A stretch of DNA of 64,000 nucleotides from Trichobilharzia regenti (lineage: Eukaryota > Platyhelminthes > Trematoda > Strigeidida > Schistosomatidae). Of the stretch, positions 42,255-52,999 are shown in pieces; the first letter of the stretch is position 1; every line of letters begins with the position of its first letter. The position numbers and the translations under genes were made by a program. The stretch lies in contig OX235262.1 in NCBI GenBank assembly GCA_944472135.2, forward strand, positions 171,057,509-171,121,508, written 5' to 3'. The notes beneath the pieces are model-generated. The model saw nothing but the letters and a program-made list of their open reading frames with translations, had not been told where the DNA came from and did not search any database.

Positions 42255-42705
42255 GAGTTATTTTGTAAGGATTTGGTTTGTGTTTTCTACTTTGACCATG
42301 AATTGATATCAGTTGGAGAATCATCGAGAATCAAGGATTACTGGACATCTGTTTCATCCTGGTGCTTGAGAATCATTGGCAGTACGCACCCCACTCACCA
42401 GGGTTTGAACCCAGGACCTCCCGGTTACAAGTTAAGCTAGCACATATACCAATCAGTCACTTGGATGTGCGTCGGTGACACAGTGGTTAGGACTCTCGCC
42501 GACCATGCACATGGTCCGAGGTTCGATCCCCCGCTGACGCACACATGATATCTATGGTGGGCCTGCAAAATTTGGGCTACTGATATCACATTCTGAAAAT
42601 TCCATACTTGTACCAAAAATACGGTATGGAATCAAACTCTAATAAAAAAAATCAGATTCAATGACCAACGAATTCTAACTTCTAGCCAGTCACAAGCTAC
42701 ACGAC
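42255..42705 (-). mobile_element. FB-SINE copy 10, split by SINE-2
   Basis: Minus copy in two parts: 42255-42466 (tail, degraded hammerhead complement, B-box complement GGGTTTGAACCCAGG, tRNA-like region) and 42651-42705 (GATTCAATGACCAACGAATT, CTTCTAGCCAGTCAC). SINE-2 with a CR1-type tail separates them at the point where the family normally reads CTGGATCCGATTCAATGACC. Confidence 0.75.
42467..42650 (+). mobile_element. SINE-2 (CR1-tailed), copy 2
   Basis: GTGCGTCGGTGACACAGTGG (A box), GAGGTTCGATCCCCC (B box), CTGACGCACAC, then GATATCTATGGTGGGCCTGC, CTGAAAATTCCATACTTGT and an A tail. Nearly identical to 31452-31639. Confidence 0.85.
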
Positions 42706-43300
42706 TTAGTTGCCTGGAATCCTAGTGAGACATTGTAACCAGATGTTTGTCCAACAAACATCTCGAGAAATCAAAATCGGAAGAAATGAACACTGTAGAG
42801 CATCTCTTCGAACACCGAGAAAGCCGTTTAAATCAGAAAAGCTTGAAAAATCACCAGCTTTACGTTTACACGCTATAGAATCAGGCCACAAAGTTGACTT
42901 TGACAATATTGAAATCATCATCCAGAAAAACTTCAGAAATCACAAAGAACGTCTAATATCAGATGCACTTCATATCAAGTGGAATCCAAATTGCCTGAAC
43001 AGAAATGATGGACTAAAACAGAATCTGACATGGTTACAACACCTCTCTCTCCTCCCCAAAGAAGCGACAGAACCAACACGAATATGATAAGCAAGTTCAC
43101 TATGCAGACACACACTACTTTTATAATGTCATACACTGATCAAAAAATCCAACAATAAACACTTGGTTTTGTTATCTTCAGGAATTGACCAACTTGACAA
43201 CAAAAAATGACCCCAGACTGACGAAGAATGATCAAGTTAGTAAACATTGTTTTTACATCATAACAGATGTACTTTGATATTTGGTTTAGTGGTCTTCGTT
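42706..43300 (+). mobile_element. PLE-6 GIY-YIG C-terminal fragment
   Basis: A 125-codon frame (42710-43087) reads TSREIKIGRNEHCRASLRTP (after the YIG motif, which is truncated), KSEKLEKSPALRLHAIESGH, KVDFDNIEII and RLISDALHIKWNPNCLNRND, the usual C-terminal half of a GIY-YIG domain in PLEs. Uninterrupted for the whole frame. A candidate terminal motif CTGACGA lies at 43218-43224. Confidence 0.75.
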
Positions 43301-43352
43301 ATTATTTTGACTTTTAATACGTCCTTTTAACTTGACCTAAGTCTATTTACTC

Positions 43353-44177
43353 GCGAAAACCGACAAACTGGTCGAAGAAGCAGCCGGCGAAGACAGGACT
43401 CCAGGTGAACATAGACAAGACGGAGGTTATCAAAATAACCAACCACCACCAACAACAACAGCAACATCCAGCGCTAATCACCATCAACGGGAGGGATTTG
43501 TTAGAGATCACTTCATTCACTTATCTAGGGAGCATTGTCTCAACTACAGGCAGTCGGAACGGATGAGGATATCAAATCGAGCGAGAATCGGGAAGGCAGG
43601 CGCGAAACACATTCATCAACCTGAAACCAATCTGGAAATCTTCGTCACTCAGCCAGTATCAAGAACAAAATTCGGTTGAATTTCCAATACAAACGTCAAG
43701 TCAGTCAGTTCTTCTATACAGATCAGAAACTTGGCGAGCGGATCACAAAGAATATTTCCAACAGGCTATTGCAGACCTTTATCAACAACTCTGTAGTGAA
43801 GATCAGATGGCCAGGCCAGAAAGAATAACCAGGAAGAAACTATGGGAACAAATAAACAAAACAAGAACCAATTGCCACCCAACAAATATGCAGGAGAAAG
43901 TGGAGATGGACTGAACACTCGCTGAAGAGACCGCTGGGTAACATCGCGCGAGCGTCAGGTCATTCCTCGAGTGGAACCCAACAGAATGGGAAGCGGCGAG
44001 TGTGACTTCAGTGCAAGGGTGACATGGAGGAGATCGTGTGAAGAGGAGTTGAAACAGTATGGACTAACATGGATGGAGGTGAAAAGTACAGCAGAAGGAA
44101 GACAGAAGTGGCAAGTGGATACGTGCAGTTGAAGCCCCATGTTCCATTAGGAACCTAAGGGAGCAATAATAATAATG
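43353..44177 (+). mobile_element. RTE LINE 3' half with probable target duplication
   Basis: Plus-strand SR2-like ORF end: KLVEEAAGEDRTPGEHRQDG, ITINGRDLLEITSFTYLGSI, IKNKIRLNFQYKRQVS, KIRWPGQKE, RRKWRWTEHSLKRPLGNIAR, RVTWRRSCEEELKQYGLTWM and the 3' end CCATGTTCCATTAGGAACCT with AATAATAAT. AGTCTATTTACTC (43340-43352) and AGTCTATTTTCTC (44178-44190) flank it, a 13-bp duplication with one difference. Several frameshifts. Confidence 0.85.
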
Positions 44178-44190
44178 AGTCTATTTTCTC

Positions 44191-44500
44191 ACCCCTTAAC
44201 TCTTTGTTATATATATGCTAAGATTTTGTGAATTCCGGTTTAATATTACTTTGATAAGATTATTAGCAACATTAAATAGCGAAACGTCAGTAAAAACAAC
44301 AATATCGTTTTGTTTTTCATTCATTGGGAAATACATAAAAACCTTTATTATAATGAATATCATACACCCAATGCGCAAATCTTTTCAAACTGTTAAAAGT
44401 GAACTTAGTTTGGACATATATATAATTTTCATTTTTACTGCTTTGGAGAGTTTCGTGACTGTGCATCTCTCAAGGGAATTTCGGAGAGTTATGCAGTAGG
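44191..44500 (+). mobile_element. PLE-4 3' end, separate copy
   Basis: Matches the inverted ends at 22166-22325 and 22725-22960: TATATGCTAAGATTTTGTGA, ATAGCGAAACGTCAGTAAAA, AACCTTTATTATAATGAATA and TTTTCAAACTGTTAAAAGTG. Only the terminal non-coding part is present. Confidence 0.65.
44246..44293 (+). ncRNA. Hammerhead-like motif in PLE-4 3' end
   Basis: Stem I TTACT (44246-44250) with AGTAA (44289-44293). Core TTGATAA (44251-44257). Stem II TTATT/AATAG. GAA (44281-44283), palindrome ACGT (44284-44287) as stem III and C44288 at the cleavage position. C3 and G8, which pair in the hammerhead core, are U and A here, a possible compensatory swap. Activity is unknown. Confidence 0.5.
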
Positions 44501-44723
44501 AGGACGCAGATTTCAGCTGCGCCTGCATGAAGACTACAACAAAATCTGTTTTGGTTGTAACAGTAACTTCTATACACCTACTTAGTATACTCACAAAAAT
44601 ATTTTATATTTCGCAAAAAAACGTTTATGAATACGCCTAATTACCATATGTTGTAATGGACGTACAATTAGTTTGGTTGAACTTTCTTTATTTCTTTTTC
44701 AGCTCTGCTAGTATTCAGGCTCC

Positions 44724-44763
<40 letters not shown>

Positions 44764-44946
44764 TTTTTTATGTAATATCACATAATATTCCATAAATTTG
44801 AGTGTATGTAGGTAGACTGGTGAACATTTATAGCCTATTTTATTTATTTGTTCATTTGACTAGCATATAAATCTATGAGGTTGTTACAGTTGGTGGTTAG
44901 TTAACCAAGAGGGATTGAGAAAATCATTGACAGTATTATATAACAG

Positions 44947-44990
<44 letters not shown>

Positions 44991-45638
44991 ACTCAATGAT
45001 GTTACAGTTTTAAATTAATGTTTTATTATTATCATAATTATCAAAACAGACAGTGTCATAGTCAAGTAATATATATATATATATATATCAATAATGTTAA
45101 GAAGAACAAGAACAAGGAGAAGGAAATGAAGAGGAATATGAGAAAGGAGCAAAGCTTCACAGTCTTAAGATATAAAGACTATCTGATTGTTCAATGTTTT
45201 CTTATAGTTTTATTTTTTTCATTCTATTATTCATCCATGATTAATGTTGTTTAAAAATTAATTTCATCTAATCTAATCTAACCCTTAATGTTAAAAAGTA
45301 GCATCATTAATTTAATTGATAGTCTTCAATTTGATTAATTAATCAAACATGACAGAATAGACACAGCAGAATTATTGTTGTCTGCAGCTGACTTAATTGT
45401 GCGTCGCTTAAAATTATGCGTAATTCTCCCTCTCCCTCTCTCTCTTCTACCACTTGTTCTTGTGTCGAAGAAATTGTATATATACATACATATATAAACA
45501 ACAGGTAGTCAGTTTGACTTTAACTGTCTAAACTAAGCAGTCATTTATATTGAGGGATAATGAATATGGAATCAATATAGACAAAAAAATAGATGAAACA
45601 TCTGTTCCGAGTATCTAATGTGTAGCAGTTAGCTAGCT
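44501..45638. other. Microsatellite-rich unassigned sequence
   Basis: TA arrays at 44727-44760, 44954-44987 and 45070-45088, and a CT-rich tract at 45426-45445. No element recognised. Confidence 0.4.
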
Positions 45639-45639
45639 A

Positions 45640-45928
45640 CACAATTCAACTACAGGCAGTTGGAACAGATGGAGATGTCAAAGCCAGTCAGCCAGCCAGC
45701 CAGTTCTTCTGCATTGGTCAGAAACTTGACAAGCATGTCACGGAAACGATTTCCAACAAGGTACAGAATTTTATCCGCAGCTGCGTTCGCTGCAACAAGA
45801 AACTCTGGGAAAAACTTGTTCAGAACCTGTCGCTCAACAAATATGTTAGAGAAAATGGATGTGGAACGGTTTGGGTATATTTTGAACAGGCCGTCGAATG
45901 GCATCACGCGTTGTTGGTTCATTATCTT
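45640..45928 (+). mobile_element. RTE LINE fragment (plus strand)
   Basis: AACTACAGGCAGTTGGAACA, a CCAG array (45688-45702), then the HWSETW, CHGNDFQQGTE and KYVRENGCGTVWVYFEQ blocks of the RTE C-terminal ORF. It ends where the reverse-oriented RTE block begins. Confidence 0.7.
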
Positions 45929-45929
45929 A

Positions 45930-47932
45930 TCTTGATCACTTCCATCTTGTCTATTTTCACTTGGAGTGTGTCTTTGCTGCCTGCCTTTTCTGTCGGTTTG
46001 TTGGTTTTCTGCTGCAAGTCTTCGAGTTTGTATGACATTATACACAGATAGTCCTCAAAGTCGAGGACTTCTAAAGCCTTTTTATTGCTCATTTCAGCCT
46101 ATTCCTGTCTTCTCACTCCCAGCTCACAATCTGACGCATAATCCAGTCCACCACAATTAAGAATATCATCGTTGGTAATAATAGGCAGTCAGCTTGTCTT
46201 ACTCCTATATGTACTTCGAACGCCTCGTTGAGTGTTCCTTTGGGGATCACCTGACACCTGACACTGTCATATAGCAAGCTGCCGAATGAGGTTGATAAAG
46301 ACTTGGGCACGGCACGCCGTAGTGCTGGAGTAGTTTCCAAACTACTTCACGGTCAACGCTGTGGAAAGCCTTCTCGAAGTTGATGAAGTTGAGGTAGAGT
46401 GAGGTTTGATTGTCATATTATGCTTCGTTCTATGATGATGATGCGTAGAGTTGCAATTTGATCAGCACATGAATCGCCTTTCCTGAATCCAGCTTGTTCC
46501 GGGCGGAGTTCTGCATCCACTACATATTTTTATTCTCTTCAGAATGATGTGTTATGGTATTTTACTTGGCGTGGACTGGAGCATTATTCCACACCAGTTC
46601 TTGCACAGACCTAAGTCATTCTTCTTTGGCAGCTTGACAAGGTAGCCTTTCTTCCAATCCGTAGGCACCTTTCCTTCCTTCTAAATGTTTTGCAGTAATG
46701 GCGTGAGAACATCTGCAGCAGTCTTTGGGTCCGTTTTCAGTGCTTCGGGGTGGGGGAGTTCCATCTGGTCCTGCTGCCTTTCAGGAATTCATAAGCTTGA
46801 TCTCTTTAGGGATTTCTGCTTTCGTTGGAGGACTGGTGTTCACTGGTAGGCAGTTCTGTGAGTTCTGTTGGTAGTGTTAGTATTTCTAGGCGAGCTACAA
46901 GTGATGGCCGAATCTAGAGTCCCCTGAAGTGATCAGCCCATTGTTTTATTTGTTTCTCCTCATTGTCAGTCAGGTTCTATTGAACATCTTTTATTGGTTT
47001 CATCATCTGTGTTGATGTATTCGTGGATAGAGACACAGATATCTGACAGAATATTCTCAGGTCTCTTTTACCTGGAGCCTGCCTTTTCTGGTTCAATTGC
47101 CAGCCAGTGTTTCTTAGGATTGTCTTTCCTAGCACGCTTCACTTCTTTATTCGGTGCAGTGCATACTGAACTCAGCTTCTCTTCCTGTTGTCCATCTTTG
47201 CATTGAGTCATCTTCTCTCTCATCATCATCCTCTCTTCTATCACCTTCCACTTAGGTGTCCGTTGGCAGACGTTCCTTGTCTTTTCTCTTCTTTATTCCT
47301 AAAACAGTTGTACACTTTTCCTTGAATATCGTCTTCAGAGAGTTCCAATGTTCTCCCACACAGGTTTCCTCGGTGTTAACACGCAGTGTCTCCAACTTCG
47401 CAATGATATTATCTGTAGTGAAGGTATCCCTTGTGATTTTTTCCTTCACTTTCTGAATGTTGAACTTGAGTTGTTATCTCTCTCCAGCTGTTCTGAAGGA
47501 TTTCGGCTTCACCTTAAAGGTTCCTTGAATAAAATGATGGTCTGAGCCCACATGTTCACCCTTTCTCCACTTCATGTCCACCAGACTGATTACGTCTCCA
47601 CTTCCTTCAGCAACATTGCTATGAAGTCTATATGATTTGTGGTGTTTCCGTCAGGCGACATCCATGTTGCTGGCCTTGTGTATATCCTTGTGTTTGTATA
47701 CACTGCCTCCAATCATCAAATCACTGAAAGCGCAGAAGTCTGCGAGTAATTCTCCTTTCTCATTTATTTCTCCGACCGATAGCCTCTCGACCCTTAATGA
47801 CTTTTCTTCTTGTATTATCACCATTTGGGACGTTATCCATTACTGTTTGAAGTTGCCTGTAAAAATCTTCCCTCTTCTGTTTTTCCGCATTGTTTGTAGG
47901 TAAGTACCATTGGACAATAAGCAACGCAAAAC
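45930..47932 (-). mobile_element. RTE LINE endonuclease and RT block, reverse orientation
   Basis: Minus strand from about 47932: QWYLPTNNAEKQKREDFYRQ (endonuclease domain), TRPATWMSPDGNTTNHIDF (the SPDG..NHIDF endonuclease motif), DHHFIQGTLK region, then a linker (NIGTL, CTTVLGIKKRKDKERLPTDT), RT with DGFRKGEPTDWKKG, the insert PAGIDQL region, AFEVHIGVRQADCLLLPTMI (motif B; usually GVRQGCLLSP) and FEDYLCIMSYKLEDLQQKTN at the motif C position (usually FADDLCLL). This is the most complete RTE region in the window but carries many stops, and both motif B and C are damaged. It lacks the ORF end and 3' tail in this orientation. Confidence 0.85.
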
Positions 47933-48250
47933 TCTGGTAAAGAAGCAATCAAGAATCCAATGCTTAACAAGTTTGTAGAAGAAAGTAGAGATTGGATTGG
48001 ACACGTGCTAAGGAGACCATCGAGTGACATTGCACGCCGAGCCATTAGTTGAGTGGAAGGTGAATAAGAAACGATAAGTTGGGTGTGTGTCTCAGAGCGA
48101 GATGGATGAGATCCCATGAAGAGAAGATGCTAGCTTTTAGATAGTCATGCGGCCAGTTGAAGAGGACTGAATACGGGACACGATGCAGTAGAAATGTTCT
48201 GTTGATGCCTTCCTTATTTTCCACTCGGAACTCAAGAGAATAATAATAAT
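47933..48250 (+). mobile_element. RTE LINE 3' end (plus strand)
   Basis: Plus-strand KQSRIQCLTSL, KKVEIGLDTC and RHRVTLHAEPLVEWKVNKKR, then the terminus TTTTCCACTCGGAACTCAAG with AATAATAATAAA. It joins the reverse-oriented block directly at 47932/47933. Confidence 0.75.
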
Positions 48251-49470
48251 AAATTATCTGTGTGTTTAGATATCCTCTCAGTCCCCCTTTAAATGGAATG
48301 TTTACCATTTAACAATGTCATAAGCTTTTCTACTCTTTCCCAATGGATATTATTTACCCAATTTGTGTATTGCTTTTCTGCATTTTGTTTGTTTGTTTGT
48401 GAGTGTGTTTATTTTTCTAATTAATTTAATGTTTAACGAATACACGATTATTTGACAACGAATATTTTACCTGCCCCTCCCTCTCTCTCTCTCACCCTCA
48501 CTTTTCTACTTCCTTTCAAAACGTATTTTGTTTTCTCTCGTTTCCTGTGACTGCTGCTCAACTCTCTTTCGCTGCTCAAATTCGTTTTGTTTTACCTCAT
48601 TTTGTATAAAAATCCTAATCAGCCTCTAATCGTTTCTATGTGTTATTTTACTTCACATTCAGCTTTAATGTTTACATACTAATCTTTCTCTGTCTAAGTA
48701 TTCCTTTTTCATCTGTGTGTGTGTGTGTGTGCGCGCGCGCGCGTAGGTCCTTGTATGTTGGGAAACTCGAAAATGTGCTACACTATTCCTGTTCATGTAC
48801 ACGGATAGATGTTTCAGTTTCAGCTTGTTTGTATGAGATGTATGTTATGAGATACGCATGCACCCCCCCTCCTATTTGCCTACACTATGTGATTGTATGG
48901 CAAATGATTTATACGATGAAAGAGGAAATTAATACTCCTATAATGTTTCGTATCTATCTATCTATCATCATCAGCATTAACATCATCGTCAGATGTAAAC
49001 CACATGTACACTTTTTTTGTCTTTTTGAGTACATCTGTCGTTGATATATTTGTTGTGTATAGCTAATTAAATGTTGCTATTTGTTTTACTCTGGGCTCAT
49101 TTTATTCTACCACCAGGGATGGTGTTGGAAGAGGGAGGGGGGGCGCGGTTCTTTCAATCTCCATATACTGCGATATAAATAAAACACAAATAAAATGTTT
49201 TAAAAAACATTAATAAATTAAAGTTTTACTTTTTATTAAAAATAAAAAGCGAACAAGAATAATTAAACTAATAGATTTTGAATAGAATAGAACAGAACCG
49301 AGAACAAAAAGTGAGAAATAAAAATGAAAGTGAAATTAAATTTGTAATGATTCGTTTGTTGATATATATATATATATATATATGCATAAATACTAATCTC
49401 TGTGTGGATACCTATTTGGTTAGCCATTTGAGTTTTGTTTTAATCCAATCCCCCTTAAAATACTCTAATA
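48251..49470. other. Microsatellite-rich unassigned sequence
   Basis: CT tract 48479-48495, GT then GC alternation at 48715-48743, ATCT near 48953-48966, G tract 49130-49146, TA array 49361-49382. No element recognised. Confidence 0.4.
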
Positions 49471-49471
49471 G

Positions 49472-49620
49472 TTACCTACTAGACAGTTGGAGGTAACCAG
49501 CAACAAGTCTTGCTTGCCCTGCTTTTCATACTGGATGACAACTACCAGTCATCAAGATGTATCAGGTGTATCGTGAAGGAATTCACACACGCCTTTCTGA
49601 GATTTGAATCCCATTTTATG
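49472..49620 (-). mobile_element. SINE-3 fragment, degraded
   Basis: CAGTTGGAGGTAACCAGCAA, CTTGCTTGCCCTGC, GAGATTTGAATCCC match the minus-strand SINE-3 copies. It ends just past the B-box complement. Confidence 0.5.
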
Positions 49621-49708
49621 TAATTATTCTTATTGAAAATTGAACAACTAGGGGTTTAAATTTTCGATACTGCATACTGTACGAATAACGACATGTTTTG
49701 CAAAGCGT

Positions 49709-49915
49709 GGGCGTCGGTAGCATAGGGTTAAAATGCTAGAGTTCGATCCCCGGCCACTGACAAACTTCATCACCTCGCTAAGCCAGTATGAAGAGTCACA
49801 AAAGAGGGAAGGTTGGGCATTAGACCAGCAATCTCATCCCACAGATAAAAAAATACCACTGCTACCGAAACTTGAAGCCTCTATCTTGGTAAACGACTAA
49901 TTCAGTTCGAAGCCT
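49709..49915 (+). mobile_element. SINE-2 (RTE-tailed), deleted in head
   Basis: GGCGTCGGTAGCATAGGGTT, then a short deletion to GTTCGATCCCCGGCCACTGA, CATCACCTCGCTAAGCC, GGTTGGGCATTAGACCAG; the tail is rearranged after CTTGAAGCCTC. Confidence 0.7.
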
Positions 49916-50265
49916 GATTGAATACACTGTTATGATCAATAAAAGGCGTGTTTTGAATGATTCCTTTCTTAGAAATGAAATACCAACAGTCAGAGGAGTA
50001 AAATAGCTATTAAACAGAAGAACAGTACCAGAATTCAGAAACTTGATTCCATCCATCATGAAATATAATAAGTTCTTCAGCGCATAGATATTACTGAGAT
50101 TTTTGCACAAAAATCTTAAAATCCCAGATATATACACAAATCGCTTGACCTGTCCAATAACAACAGTTACATTTTATAAAGGCTTTTTTAAAAGAGCACT
50201 GGAATGTAGCAGTTATCTTGATTGACAGTTATACCTACACTTAAGGTACTTAGAAATACTTAAAA
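49916..50265. other. Unassigned sequence
   Basis: A 91-codon minus-strand frame (49862-50137) has no recognisable domain. Nothing else seen. Confidence 0.3.
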
Positions 50266-50269
50266 TCAA

Positions 50270-50600
50270 GTGAAACATTTCCAACAAGGTGGGATCAAAA
50301 ACGTATTCAGGAAGAATCACACATCAAACAATTCCCATCGACGGTCCAAGGTCAAAGTCATCTTCATCCACTCAAACAAAGTCATACAGGCACAAAGAGA
50401 ATCACTGAAATTAGGGATTAAGCAGGAACAAAGATAAATAATAAGAGTTCAGACAACAGACAATATGCAAATGTCAGAACAACTATATACAGTCTAGGAG
50501 AAAGTGGGATTATAATCACCAACTTAGCTTAAACGTCCAAAGGAGTATTAAAATTGTCATCAGATTTTTTGGGAGGGATTTTCCGAAAAATTATTCCCCT
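50270..50600 (+). repeat. Repeat RU-1 copy 3, uninterrupted
   Basis: CCAACAAGGTGGGATCAAAA, CATCAAACAATTCCCATCGA, ATACAGTCTAGGAGAAAGTG and GGGATTTTCCGAAAAATTA, collinear with both halves of the split copies at 12250-13740 and 21360-22165. Confidence 0.65.
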
Positions 50601-50749
50601 TACATATGTCTGCTTCCTACTCGACGCTCAGCTATTTGGGAACTGTTCAGTCAAATACTGACCACATTTCATACGAACCATACTAATTAATGTTAATTCT
50701 ACTCATCATTATGTGCAATTAAAAATTTGACCTATTATTATTATTATCA

Positions 50750-51680
50750 TTATTAATTATTATTCCCTTGGGTTTCAAGTGGAACATAGGGCCACAGTAT
50801 CACATATCAAATTTTTTCCATTCTCTGTTCTCTTCTTCAGCTGGCTAACCACACAATTGCCCATAATCTCTCATCTCCTCCTCTCCATCCTTATAACACG
50901 ATCTCCTCCATGTCACCCTCACATCGACGACCAACTCATCGCTTCTCATTCACCTTCCACTCTAGGGATGGCCTGCATTACGCATGATGTGATTTGACGG
51001 TCTCTTTGGCGTGTGTCCCATCCCTTATATCTGTTCAGTGATCGTCTGTCGCCTATCGGTTTGTTGCCAGCAAGCTAGCCAGCCAGCCAGAGTTTCTTAT
51101 TTCTAATTCTTCCAGATTAGCCAACCCGCTGGCTATTTGATCTTTAGTATGAGGCCACCCAGCGAATATGGCAATTGTTGATAAATGTCTACACCTGGCT
51201 ATTGAAAATCCTTTTCGTGACACGCTTGAGAAATTTCTGACCCATATAGAAGTAGTGACTGACTGACTGACTTCACATTTGTGTTGAATAGAATCAAAAT
51301 CTTGTTCTTCATGCTGGCTGGCTGGCTGAGTGCAGTGCAGTGCAGAAGACTTCGAAAACGACTTCACGTTGATATAGGCGTATCTTTCCTTTCCTTCCCT
51401 ATCGATTCTAGCTAGCTGACTTTGACATCCTCATGTGTTCCCACTGCCTATGGTTGAAACTGTGATTCCTGTTCAGGTAAGTGAAGGAAGGAAATAACCT
51501 CTATCAAATCTATGCCACTGGTAGTGATTGGCGGTTGATTTTGTTATTGCTATTGCTGTTGTTCAGTGGGTTTATCTTCATCACCTCTATCTTCTCTACG
51601 TTTACCTGGAGTCCTGTCTTCTCTGCCAGCCTGTCTCTTCAGCCAGTTTGTTGGTTTTCACTTGCCTGCCTGCAATTCTT

Positions 51681-51711
<31 letters not shown>

Positions 51712-51935
51712 GAAATTAAACACAAATTATGCGCTTGCGAAATTCAGATCTTCTGGAGTCTTCTTATCCACCATTACAGCGTATTCCTGTCTTTTTACTC
51801 CCTGTGGACAGTCTGACGCATACTTCAGTCCACCACAATTAAGAATACCATCGTTAGTGATAATAAGCAGGCAGTTAGCCTTGTCTTACTCTTGTATTCA
51901 CTGAAACATCTTCACTGAGTTTTCCGTTGAACGTT
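50750..51935 (-). mobile_element. RTE LINE 3' half, minus strand
   Basis: Begins (3' end) at AATAATAATTATTATTCCC / TTGGGTTTCAAGTGGAACAT, passes through the MTWRRSCYKDGE-type block, GHTPKRPSNHI, then the IFNSTQM block and the RNRERK region with several tetranucleotide arrays (CCAG about 51074-51088; ACTG 51246-51262; TGGC 51320-51336), then PAGRQ and a GT array (51687-51711), and a short motif-C-proximal end near 51930. Frames 51053-51367 and 51481-51816 are shadows or fragments of it. Confidence 0.75.
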
Positions 51936-52998
51936 GTTTCATTTAACCTTCAACTTGAAAATTAATCCCATGGATTATTAATCAAGAAATCAGCTACTTA
52001 CTTATTTTTTTTTGCCTCTTGACTCTGATATTCAATTGCCTTGAAATACCTCAGTGAATTTCATGAAAATAACACCACTAGTTAGTATAAAAAACATTTC
52101 AATCTGTGCCTATCTAATTTATACAACCCTGTCCCAGTTAACCAACAATCAGTAATCAGGATAAATCGGAGAAATTAGAAGACGGTTAGAAAGGGTGGGT
52201 GAGGGTGAGGGTGAGGGAAAGAACAAATTATACATGCTTGCATGCATGCATGCATGCTAGATGAAGTCATTTTTAATGTCTATATAAGTCTTAGAAATCG
52301 ATCCCATGGGAATGCTGAGAAACATTTATCTCAATGCCCTATTTACTTATTCATTCATTTGTAGTAGTGGCAGCAGTAGTAGTAGTAGGGGTAAGTGGTA
52401 ATCACAAGAGCACTAATACAGACAGACACATAGAAAACGGCAAGCACACAAGGATTATTCTTGTAAATAGATATTTTAAGTTCTCAAGCGTAATTTTTTT
52501 TTGTCTTCAGTTTCTTCTTACACAGAAATTTACATCTGGCCTACCTTATAATCACATGCTGCTTATTGTCTATCACGGCATACAGAAGAATGCATAATGA
52601 AATTTCTTCTAATGCTGTATATATAAATAACGACAACAGAAAAAAAATTTTCATATATATATATATATATATATTTTCTGGTCTAATTACCTAGATTTGC
52701 ATGATTTGTAAGCGTAATTGCCTGCAATGATTGTATGTATTTAAGTTCGTATGTACGTATGTATGTGTGCGTATGTGTGTGTGTGTGTGTAAGAGCAGTC
52801 AGTTTCTTAAATTGTACAAAGGCAGTTAACTAACAGAGAAGCAATATCCATTCATCGCAATGATTAACAGATACATTTATTAGCCATGTAAATATTGATT
52901 CTAATGAGAGATGCTTTTTTTCGGCAGTTTGTCTTTTTCATTGGTTTTGAAGAAAAACCCAAGTGGTGTACAAAAGTTACTTTGCAGGGATTTGATTT
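51936..52998. other. Microsatellite-rich unassigned sequence
   Basis: GGGTGA array 52196-52218, TGCA array 52228-52257, GTAGTA tract 52358-52388, TA array 52656-52674, GT array 52757-52790. No element recognised. Confidence 0.4.
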
Positions 52999-52999
52999 G

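Noticed and set aside
52196..52218. Telomere-like repeat
   Set aside because: The unit is GGGTGA, not TTAGGG, and only about four units are present.
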